DNA of 64,000 bases from Balanoglossus misakiensis (Eukaryota > Hemichordata). The notes under the pieces were generated by a model that ran no database searches, was not told the DNA's origin, and saw only the letters and a list, made by a program, of their open reading frames with translations. Position numbers and translations under genes: made by a program. The stretch spans positions 7,192,001 through 7,256,000 of the forward strand of contig CM082584.2 in assembly GCA_040954595.2 (NCBI GenBank), given 5' to 3'. Positions 1 through 10,509 of this stretch are shown piece by piece (the first letter of the stretch is position 1; each line of letters starts with the position of its first letter).

Positions 1-2360
1 TATTAGTTGCTTGAATGAATGTTCAAATCACCCGATGACAGACTCATCAGATTAGACTGACTATATCTTATCTGTCTACACCTCCCAGAAGCAATTTACT
101 CTTCAAATGGCTGACAATCTTCTGTGACAATCCTTCTCAATCACATCAAATGAAGTTGCTGCTCATGCCCACCCATCAATAATGCTCAAATGACAGGCTG
201 GGCAATTGGTATACTTTTTACACAGCTGGATGTCTTTAAGGGTGTACACTGGAAAAGGTCACCCCTGCTGCTACGTTACAATTTCTTAGACTTAGAGGTT
301 ATCTCTGAGGATATGCACTGAAAAAGATGGCCGCTGTTGCTAAGTTACCATATAGTCAGTGTTTTGCAGGGGAGGGGTTTTCTGGGGAAAGTGAACGAAA
401 AGACGATACCGACCACATTTTTCCCCCATGTTCAAAACATTAGCCTTTCCAGACATAATAAGTTAACTACATATGAACTCAGTGATGTTGGAGTGTTCTG
501 CATCAACCAGGGGAGACAAGGAAACAGTCGCCCATAGTACGGTATTTGCATATAAATGTGCATGTTTTCATGGTATTTACAGACAACATGTTGAGTTCAG
601 TGACACATTTTGACTGGTCATCAGCTTTTTTTTCCATCACTGTGTAAATTCTTTTGTAACAGAACTTATTACGTAAATTCTGTTTTCAAAAAGAGCATCT
701 AATCAGCTATTATTGCAATCTAAAATTCAACCACATTTCCGTTTCCCATGATCAGCAAAATTCTTGCTAGTGAAAGTTATGTAATTTTTGGATACTTACA
801 AGTCCAATGGATAAAAGAAGAACACCAGGTATTTTCCTGAGAAGAAAACAGACAATTAGATTAATTTTGATCAAGAGCCGATCTTTTGTTGAGTCCAGGA
901 CTATCAGAGTGATTAATATTACAACTGGATATCAATATACTCTCTAGCCAAAGAATTCCATGGAACTATAATTTTCTTCCTGGGCCATAGTTACATTATT
1001 ATAACCCTGTTTAAAATTAAGAGAAAAATAGCTAATGACATTTTTTCGTTTTTGATTGCATACTATTAGGAAATTAAACATAATCGTGGCAGGTCATTCA
1101 TGTGGAACTCAATCAATCAGGATAAAAGACAACCAGGCACCTGATAAAAAAAACGGCGACTGACATAACCAACATGTGTTCCAACAACATGCTGCACACT
1201 GCTTGCCACAATAGAAAACTGATATTCTGCAATATTTTCTATTCCAAGAATGGACAGAGAGCACTCGGTCAACAAATTTAGATTTTAAATACATGTAGAT
1301 TTGAATTTTGCAATATGTCATCTAGGTTGAAAGAAAACAATATCATTAAAGTTTCTTGGGATGAACTTTGACCTCTTGTAATCTGAAAATTCCCCTTTCA
1401 TAGGAGTTTAGCAGATTCTTTTATAAAGAGAACGCTCCTCAAAGCTTTTCTGAATAGTGTTTTCCGGTAAATGTCGATGTTTCCCAGTAGTATTGGGAGT
1501 GTGCAAAGACTGTCTTCTGGAAACCACAACACATCAATTGCCATCACAAAGAATAATTATGGGTGTCAGTACAAAAATATTTCCATGGTATGGAGTGTAC
1601 TGTGTCCCGGACTCATCTCATTCACTGCCAATGATTCCTAACCTTCTCACCCCCATTTGTCAAGTGTGTCAGTCAAGTGTCACCATTGAGAACAGTTGGA
1701 AGGGCTCACACATTAAGGGAAGGGGGGGGGGTGAGTCGGGTGACAGTATTTCAGCATCAAATCTAGACATATATTGCATTTGTTGCTATAGCGATGAACT
1801 TGCACACAGCATGGGTTTGATCAACGACTACCGATTACTGGTACGCGGAAAATTGAAGAGACACTGCTTTGATTGGCAATCTTTGGCTAGCCATTTGCCA
1901 CAAACGATCTTGTAAATGAAGCTGATTTATTAGGCAGAGATAGGAAAACTACATTTTATTGAGATCAACAGCCTAAATACTGTGCACAGCGTGGTTGTAA
2001 ATCTTTTCGGTTAACTGCCGACGATTTTCACCTCAGGAAGTCACTACACATTAGTCGCAGAATTTGTCCACTGTTCAGTACTTCAGTAAATGTACTTCAA
2101 GGAAACACACTGGAAAACTTTGGCAATTTTGTAACATCAGAAACATCTCTGCGTCACTTTGGATATATTTGCCACAGAGATAAAACTTACCATAACTGAC
2201 AATTACAAAGCATCTGGATTTGCAAGAGAAGTGAAGCATGTAACACTGATGATTCTGTTCTTCAACACATTCTCCTATACATGTATTCTCTGGGGGAGAA
2301 GTCAGCCCGAATGGCGCGCAAAGCCTATCAGTACAAAATAAAAGCAGCTAAATATTTTAC
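1..2360 (-). other. intron 1 (partial) of the peroxiredoxin gene
   Basis: This is AT-rich sequence between the peroxiredoxin first coding exon and the left window edge. I looked on the minus strand for the next expected peroxiredoxin exon, which carries the peroxidatic cysteine in an FVCPTE motif, and did not find it, so it should lie beyond position 1. Short open frames here show no family resemblance. Confidence 0.5.
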
Positions 2361-2466
2361 CTTTGTAGTCGGACAACTTGACGTCTTTAAATTCGCCGAA
2401 CTTACAGACGGCTGTGGCGCTGAAGTTTGGAGCTGGTTTCTGAATCTGACATTTGCCGGCAGACAT
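2361..2466 (-). CDS. typical 2-Cys peroxiredoxin, first coding exon (gene continues off the left edge)
   Basis: The exon encodes the N-terminus of a thiol peroxidase of the PRDX1/PRDX2 type, which reduces hydrogen peroxide in the cytosol with thioredoxin as reductant. Reading from the ATG at 2466 gives MSAGKCQIQKPAPNF, then SATAVCKFGEFKDVKLSDYK. This matches the start of family members in the KPAPNF block and the LSDYKGK block. The exon ends one base into the next codon at a GT donor (2360-2359), and an intron at DYK-G is also my recollection for vertebrate homologues. Unusual is a cysteine-lysine pair (VCK) where vertebrate proteins have Met-Pro. The catalytic cysteines lie on later exons outside the window. 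No other family has this N-terminal pattern. Confidence 0.82.
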
Positions 2467-2510
2467 GGTTGGTTGTTGTGTGCTATCTTTTCCCTGGGGT
2501 ACAGCTCAAA
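2467..2510 (-). other. 5' UTR part of the peroxiredoxin coding exon
   Basis: Upstream of the ATG, a clear acceptor (ttttttgtcttgcag) ends at 2511, so the start codon sits 44 bases inside an internal exon. The gene therefore has at least one non-coding leader exon further right on the minus strand. Confidence 0.6.
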
Positions 2511-3838
2511 CTGCAAGACAAAAAAGAGACCGTATGGATAAGCGACTGAGTCCAGAGCTTATCTCAAACTATACAGTGGTGGAATTTGCGGGTATATTCG
2601 GTTTTCCCACAGTATATCAATATCAGAATTGAAACATTCACATCCCGGCCGCGTAGAGTTTCAAGGGAATACGAAGCGATCGCAGACTCCCAGAGCCTGT
2701 GCACTTCCTGCTTTTGAAATTTGTATCTGGCATCGCAGTGATGTTTACCGCGACAAAAACCCTGTGAAGATTACAATTTATCAGGATTGGACGGTAACGT
2801 CGGTACGTCAGCAGCAGGAGACAGCAAAGAGGAAAATCAGTTTAAGGTTGAAGAGAAGCCAGGGACTAAATGAAGGTATTACTTTAGAATGGCCATGTTG
2901 GAAAGTCGTATCAATGGATAAAGATTAAAACGTCCTATTGCTTTATTGAAGGTGTAAACTCCATATTACTCTATTAGAACCATTGAATTGCTTATCAAAA
3001 GTACTGAGCTGCCAGTAAAATTTACGGATTTGTCAGACAGATGATTGTCATATGACAATGCAAGGTCATATTCACATATTTTCATTTTTCCCACAATGAA
3101 ATTGTAAAGCTCCTTCTGGTGTAATAATTTGTACAGAAATAAATGTATCAGTTCCTGATGATGTGTTTTCTTTTTGCATGATTATTTGCATTATTTTGAA
3201 GAAAAAAATTCTGACACTCATGAAAAAAAATTGGAAATACAAATGTATGCAGCCTTCTTGCGCTGATGTGATGATTCCAGAAAGACTGTTTCATCTGCAC
3301 ATCACAAGTTGTTACGTGCATAGTGATAAAGTGTGATGTGGTTGTACATGTTTGATACATGAATGGTTAAGCGATTTAAACTGCCATATTTCGTTGCTAT
3401 TTTGGTTGATGAAAGTTCCACATGGTAGTTTTATTTGAGTGTATACAGCATGCGTTGTTATCACTGTATTTTCAGTTTCTTTTTCTGTGGGCCAACACAG
3501 GTAAGTTAATATGAGTAAGGGCTAGCCATTGGTACATCTAAAAACCTCGACACAATTCCCCCAAACCCGGACACAGTCAGCAGTACCTGGAAAGTACGTT
3601 CTCATACACACTCCCAATCCTACTATCAATTACGCACAACACCCTCACAGCTGAGACATGACGTCGCCAAAGCGAAACAAGCCACATAATTCCACTGGAC
3701 TCTGTCACAGAGCTCCTAGTTTGCTATATGTCACAATGCCCTGGTTATCTGCTGTGCAATGATGCCTCCCACACGCTAGATGACAGAGCCAGCACGGGAT
3801 CAAGTAGCGAAACTAGGAACCGCCTGCCACGCTTTATT

Positions 3839-3933
3839 TTAACCCTTTCACCACCATGGTTCAGTCCAGACCCATATTGTTTTTCTACATTGTATGGTAA
3901 GGTTGGACCTCTGAAGAGGGAACTGGGGATTAA
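3839..3933 (+). mobile_element. TTAA-flanked mini-transposon, family A, copy 1
   Basis: It begins ttaaccctttcaccaccatg and ends ggggattaa. The first 30 bases and an internal GGTTGGACC block match the reverse complement of the element at 45313-45399, more than 41 kb away. TTAA at both ends is the target preference of piggyBac-type transposases. No coding capacity. Confidence 0.6.
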
Positions 3934-6788
3934 ATACTGAGCTCATCTGTACTAGATGTAGAAGAATTAGCATTATCAGACTGCAATGCTCTGGCAACAA
4001 GTGGATGCGAGATGGAGTTACTTAAATGTACTGGTAGAAAATTATATTAAATTAAAATGTAGAAAATAGCCAGCCGTTAGCAAAAATAACATGTGTTCAG
4101 TTCAGCAAAAACTATTTCGTATGAAAATATTATTTATACGTATAAATGTACGTATAAAAACCCATTGCAACAATCTGCGTCTCATGGCTGCGGTAAACTC
4201 TGCATGAAACTTGTGACCACCTTTCACTATTTTCAATATCGATGAGAATGTAATGTGGGTACCAGGCAAAATGGATATGTTGTCTTCCTGATAAGCAGAT
4301 TACATGTACATGCAAGGAATGTAACAACTGAAATTTAAAAGCGTTTTTTTAAATAAAACATTCACTGCACAAGGCAGGGAAAAAATGATATACTCACACG
4401 AGATGAACAGAACAAGATCCAACTTGTGCGTTCAGTGACTGACAGAGCAAAATGCAAATGAGCAGGGGCCTTGCCTTCTTATGTACCAGAGTGCAGTGGA
4501 TTGTGGGTAGGGTTATTTTCATAACAACATGATACAGTTGTCATAGTTATGGGAGTGTGTGACCCCCGTTTTACTACTGATAGGCACTGTCATCATAATC
4601 CCCTTCAAATTATGTTCATGCAAGCAAGATGTCATACTCGTAATTTTCTCATTAAAATGTCTTTTTGTCATTTTACTTCATAATTAATCCATTTTGGGGA
4701 AGTGTTTTTTTTCGTAAATAATTCATGTTTGAAACAATGAAAACAGACCAAATGGAAGATGACCAAAATTTATTACAGAATTAATTATTCATACAAAATC
4801 TGCCACCGCTAATACCCCCACCACTACAAGTTATTTTTAATTCGTTGAAAGACAAGAACATCCTTCCCCTGTGCAGATAAAAAGCTATCAACAATTCCAA
4901 CACTGGATATGTGGGGAAAAGGGATACAGAGATTAAAATGAAACTCAATCTTTTTGTTAGCAGTGTTGGAAAACCGAGCTGAATATATTTGGTGGCCACA
5001 GGGCAGGAAACCATCACTTGACTGACGTGTCAAGTGATCCAACCACACATAAGGCCAGACCCAAAAATAGTCTTGTTTCCCAGATGACGTACCACAAATG
5101 TACAATACATCAACATCAAACTGTACTTAATATCAGTATATATATACATGTATACTGTATGACACTGTTTCCTACATGTAACATCATCAGTGACTGTTTT
5201 TAGAACTTTAGATTTGTAACTCACTGGTACATTATAAGTACATGTATGCTGCCGTGTGGTATGTCTGAACTTGCCCTTTAATACATGTGTTCACTCTGGC
5301 TGACTTTGCAGAAAAACTTATTCCAGACTGCAGTATATGGTTATTTTAAGCGAGTTATAGTATTCACAATTGATGGCTGTAGAATTTTCATTGATAAAAC
5401 TCTTCGCATAGTAACAAAAATAATATTTTACCTGTCATGTTTGGTGCTAAGTATATATTGTAATCTGTCGTGCGAGAAAAATGTGGGTAGGTTCATTTTG
5501 GATGCCGTCACTGGCACCATGTCAGTCACAACTATTTTTAAATCCAGCTACTATTACAATAACATATGGTGGAAATTCCACATCTACAAATAATTTGTTC
5601 TCAATTGATAAATAATAATTTCATTTTTTAACTTCTCCATGTGCTGTCAATGAGAAAAAAAGCTCTTTATCATCATCACCCGAATCACAAGGCACATGAC
5701 CTTTGACCGTAATCCTCCGTCACAGCGTTGAGAGGCCTGACAAGAACAGCATCTGGTTGGCAACGGACAACTCACACTTTTTGACTTCAACGTATCACAA
5801 CATATAGGCAGTCATCTTCATAACGCAGTCAATGTACATTCACGCTGTGAATTTTCCATTCCCACTGTCATAGCATGATCCATTTGGCAATGACATGCAT
5901 CCCTATTTAAAATCTTTAACTATTTCCATTCATCAAATACTTTTAGTATGTTACCAATGTACACAAACACATCCACTATCAGCTTTGTCCAAACTCATCC
6001 CATAATAATCCTTTTTTCAGTAACAATGGTTAACAGTGTATCTGATCAAATTTTCAATGTTTGCTCATGGAAATCATTAAATCTTAAATTTCAACATTAA
6101 ACAGTACAACATACTGTGTATTATTAAGGCCCAGAATCCTGTGCTCCAAGGCATTTTATTGAGAGTTCTCATCATTATATCAAACACAGCTGTATTAATA
6201 GGTAGCAAAGGGATTAATTACCAGGGTTCTCAAATCGTTTTGACCGCTGTTCCCTAATCTTACCACAAACACAGAACATATAATGTATACATGTATGCAA
6301 GTATTTTTCTCAAATAAAATTAACTAATAATGTCAAACATTTGTTTCTTATAGTCCAGAATTCTCATAACTGCATTACAGAAAATTATTACCATATGCAA
6401 GAATTTTCTGTTCAGCAACTGTAGCCCAAGCTTTAATCTCCCGTTAACCATATTTTTATTTAAATTTCTTTATTATAAAATTTTCCCCAAAATAACATGT
6501 ACAATGGTCACATATGGATTGGTCACGTGATCGCGTATAAACCTTATTGTTATGACTTCATGCCCAGGGTGGCTAGAGCTTCGTCGATGTTCAGTATATA
6601 AACTCACTAAGGTTGGGGAAAACAAAAATATGCTTTCTCTGAATCATTTTTTTTCTGATATAGAAACGTTTGCATTTTGGGGAGCTAATTAAATAACTGT
6701 GTGGAAACTGGAATCCACAGATATGGCCATTATGTCAACATGAAATAAATTATTATAGCAAGATCATCATCTTCTTTGCGACACTCAC

Positions 6789-6916
6789 AGACATAGATGA
6801 TCTCATCTGACCCTTCACATGTAGGTCAGTCTCATATGTCACGCAGAGTGCAGCATTCCCAGTGGGAATGTCACTCCTCGGTCGCCATGCCGGCACAGGG
6901 ACGACCTTCTCACCCT
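6789..6916 (-). other. exon-like open segment, function unknown
   Basis: On the minus strand a 128-base, relatively GC-rich segment is bounded by an acceptor (gggttttccag) and a GTGAGT donor, and one frame is open through it. The translation includes EGEKVVPVPAWRPRSDIPT, which I do not recognise. It could be an optional leader exon of the peroxiredoxin transcript, an exon of a nested gene, or chance. Confidence 0.2.
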
Positions 6917-7507
6917 CTGGAAAACCCAAGCAATAAGGGCAAGGATTTCTTACGGAATGAACTTTCTCTGGGGAAATTATCATAACCATGTCTCCCGCAC
7001 CACTGCTGGAATGCAGGACACACTTCCACCGATCGCTCTGTTATGATTTCCAATATGCCACTCATCAAATAAACCTAGTGCAGCTAATATTACTGTAATA
7101 TACACCATGGCTGAGACAGTGGGAGATCGCGCTTTTGTTCACATGAGTTCAAGACATTCCATCTCTACAATATTTTCCACATATATTTCTTTTCCCCACT
7201 TTCCAGTCACAACTTTTTGACTGGGAACATTTCCCACAGAAGGACAGTCTGTTTAAACAAATCTTGATGTGAATTGGTGTAGTTTACGATTTTAGATTTA
7301 TTGTACAAATAAGATAGGTAATCTACAGTGCAGAAATCTACTTGACCTATTGTTCAGGGGTGGGTTTATGCATGTCACCCAGACTAAATCTGAAGACTTA
7401 TCCAATATACATTGTAATCTGTATGTAAGCAGATGAACAGGGAGATGCCAAGACACACAATACTAGATATCAGATGTTTATGACATTCTTTGTGCAGGTC
7501 TCTCCTT

Positions 7508-7600
7508 GGGGGGGGGGGGGGGCTGCATACCCTCACGGATTACAACCTGTGGGGATATCGGTAATCAGCCCCCCCCCCCCCCACACACACACACACACAG
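7508..7600. repeat. G15 run, spacer, C14 run and (AC)n microsatellite
   Basis: A run of 15 G (7508-7522) and a run of 14 C (7569-7582) are separated by 46 bases and followed directly by an AC dinucleotide array. The two runs are complementary within one strand and could pair. Confidence 0.9.
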
Positions 7601-8616
7601 TACAGCTAGTCTGGTTCCCTGCCAGACTAACGGTACAGCGAGCTAGCTTCGTTACCACAGCTAACAATACACACACGTTTCATTACATTATATGTGTTAT
7701 ATACCCCACAAGAAAACGAAACTGAAACTCTCATTCGACCATTGTTATTTGTTGAGGAAATAACATCTTATAAACTACACAGCATCATGATTTACTTGGT
7801 AATATTTGGGTCACAGACATTGCAAAGACCACAGGCACAGTTATTCTTCACATCACAACCTTGCCAATACTAAAATGTGGCCAGTTTGTTTATTTTGTTC
7901 GACACAGATTTTTAAAACGATTTCCAAGTTTCAATGATTTCAAGTATTTCGATTTCCGAACTCGCGCTCCTCGTTTCAGCGTTGTTTAGAAATTGATCAC
8001 ATATACGTTTCTAGTTCGCCGGTAATGTTTGTTTCATCATTATGTCATCCAAGATGATCACATACATTTGTACACATTATTACTGCAGCTGTGAAACATC
8101 AAAAAGTTTAGCCAGACAATACGCAAATGAATTAATATATAATCTCACTACAAATTTTCTTTGTTCGATCATTTTCGAAATGGGCACATACACACAAAAG
8201 ACATGTAAATAGGCGGCGCGTAGCGTCAGACGACGTAACAACCAAAGCCATGTGCTTCTACTATGTCAGACGTCAAGACAACCGCGTTGCATAAAGAACG
8301 TGTATTCACGACGGCGGTACAATCTTAGTGCTTCAGTGCTTTGATAAAAAAAGAGAGCACATACTAGCGTTACCAAGATCGGTATTTCTGACCCGGATCT
8401 GCGGTCGAAAGGAACCGCACGTACAACCCGATCCCACGCTCAGCACAAGCAATGGACTAAGATCCGTACACAGTGCATATGCAGGGTGTACACTTTACAA
8501 GTGTCACACACACACTCGCCATCGCTCATCCGTTGCATGTGCTCTCAATATTCAACGAAAACGGGAAACAATATAGGATAAAACATATAACTACATTACC
8601 GAAATACCTGCCTTAC

Positions 8617-8760
8617 CTGATCGCTTCGACTGTCGTTTGATTCGCGATGCACGTCGTGGTTTGTCGCGTCGTCCGCTAGCTGGCTTTGCTTATGCAACTC
8701 CCGCAAAATCCCGCAGTTACCAAACGAGATTTCAAAGGTGCCGGGTACGAATTGCCACGC
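8617..8760 (-). promoter_or_regulatory. CpG-rich candidate first exon / promoter, minus strand
   Basis: A CpG-rich stretch ends at a good minus-strand donor (gatcag then GTAAGG, boundary at 8617). It has no clear coding frame and lies upstream of the peroxiredoxin exon, which needs a spliced leader. It is a plausible non-coding first exon for that gene; the TSS position is not visible. Confidence 0.35.
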
Positions 8761-9177
8761 GCGCGCGACTTGACCAGAGAATATAGGACAGATTAAAGAT
8801 TTGTTGTTTAAAAATATTCTACAAGTAGCAGCTCATATATTTTTTAATTTCTAGAATCTAACAAGCGTGTGAGCACTTTAGTTTGAGTACATGTACATAG
8901 CAATGATCTTCTCAAGGTTTGTTGTCTATTTTCCAACACTTGGTGGCGACATTTACTGCGCAGTGGTTTCGACTAGAAATTTCCATCTGTGGACCAAAAC
9001 TCTTGCACCAATCGCCGTTACCGGCCACACCTCATACACACGGGACGAAAAACCGCCACAAAGCGTCAAACAATTTGTACAACGATCCTTTTTTTTAACT
9101 TTATGAGGGAGGACATTCAAAACCGCCGCCATTTTGATTTAAGGAAGCGTGCGCAAAGGACTGTGGGATCTGCCCAA

Positions 9178-9359
9178 TTAAAGGTATACGGTCACCTCCA
9201 ATTTACATATCGCCATATATAGTTGAAATGGCGTATTTGAGCGTTCTAAAGAACGCTTTATTTTCGCGTGTGCCACCCACTGAAAATCTGTGATTGGTTA
9301 GATCTCGATTTACCATGGTAACTGTGGCTAAATTTGTATAGGTGACCGTATACCTTTAA
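9178..9359. mobile_element. TTAA-flanked mini-transposon, family B
   Basis: Terminal inverted repeats (aggtatacggtcacct on the left and its complement on the right) enclose a 174-base non-coding core at 9182-9355. It is flanked by TTAA at 9178-9181 and 9356-9359. This is the structure of a non-autonomous piggyBac-type MITE. Confidence 0.8.
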
Positions 9360-9599
9360 TTCGAAATGCCAAAATTTATTCCAGTCTACATAAAATCATT
9401 CTGACACATTAAATTAATAACACAAACTTTTGACCAGAACAGACCCCCATAACTGACTGTTTCGTTTGCCATTTCGCCGTATCCGCTGGCCGCTATAATA
9501 CCGCCACCATGCGGTAATACACTGCACGCAGCCAGCTGCTAATCATATGCAAATACCACCCACGCCACGATAAATGAAAGGCTGCGCTGCGTAGGTGAT

Positions 9600-9729
9600 T
9601 ATTCACAGGTGTTTGATACCGGAGGAAATACTTCGCTGATGATGTCATCCTGTCTATGAGTCCGTGTATTTATCACCATTCAGCTGTTATGAACAGAACG
9701 TGAACAAGATTGGCTCTAAGCTGTCACAG
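9600..9729 (+). promoter_or_regulatory. candidate plus-strand leader exon
   Basis: Sequence ending ctgtcacag followed by GTGGGT gives a possible donor at 9729. It lies about 1 kb from the minus-strand CpG-rich segment and in the opposite orientation, so the area could be a divergent promoter. The latrophilin needs a spliced leader, but 20 kb separates them. Weak evidence. Confidence 0.15.
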
Positions 9730-10494
9730 GTGGGTGTTTATGCATGTTATGTGTGAAATATTTGTGAAATGAACATGTACCGCGCGCTCGGACGCGAGAC
9801 AGAGCGCGTTTTTTAGTTTGCCCGTCTCGCACCCAGGTGGGTCTCGGCCCCAGCCTGACGATATCACTTTACACTTTTAGGTTATTGGCAACAACACGTA
9901 GCGGTGTTTATGAATAAGTTGTCCAGACCAGACACGGGGCTGTGGTAGTGTTTAAGTGCCCAGCGAAGTGTGAATGCGATCATGTTTTGCCCGGCGGACA
10001 TCTCGATCGGCAGCTGTGATGTTTATTTTTGGCTTCCCTGCTCTCTCAGTGTTGTTGTGTCCTGTTCGATGATGGCACGAATTATAAACCAACTTATCAG
10101 TTTGCTTCGTAATCAACGTCCATTCACTCACTGATCAGTGGCGTGAAGTAAACCTTATGCCACGCCGGTAGCTGCAAACGGCGGCGTAAAGATCGTATGT
10201 GATTCGTCACACTCAAAGAAATTAAATAAGATTCACTTTTACATATGATGTCAATTTCAAAACCGTACCCCCCCCCTCCGTGTTTTAAGAAACTTTTCCC
10301 AGAAACGACACATTTCTGATGCTATATTTAGTGGTGACATGTATATAGATGTCATTCAACTGTTAATTAGCGCCAGGCAATTACAGTGACCTATTAAAAT
10401 TCGACATTGTGAAGAGTGAATGGCTTGTTGTAGTGTGAATAAGGAAAAGATACCATTCATTGTCTTTGGAATATTGTACTTGTCGGGCAGAGAT

Positions 10495-10509
10495 GGGGGG
10501 GGGGGGGGG
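10495..10509. repeat. G15 homopolymer
   Basis: Fifteen consecutive G. A further C14 run lies at 11654-11667. Long G/C runs recur through the window. Confidence 0.95.

Larger units (their letters stand above)
2511..8616 (-). other. probable leader intron of the peroxiredoxin gene, with repeats
   Basis: There is no recognisable protein-coding gene here. The stretch contains a TTAA-flanked mini-transposon at 3839-3933, an ATGCAAAT octamer at 4452-4459, a possible leader-exon donor (GTGAGT) at 4397, an exon-like open segment at 6789-6916, and a G15/C14 homopolymer pair at 7508-7582. Confidence 0.35.

Noticed and set aside
802-838. 37-base minus-strand segment with acceptor and GTAAGT donor (KIPGVLLLSIGL)
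   Set aside because: It does not match the peroxiredoxin sequence expected after exon 1 and is too short to support.
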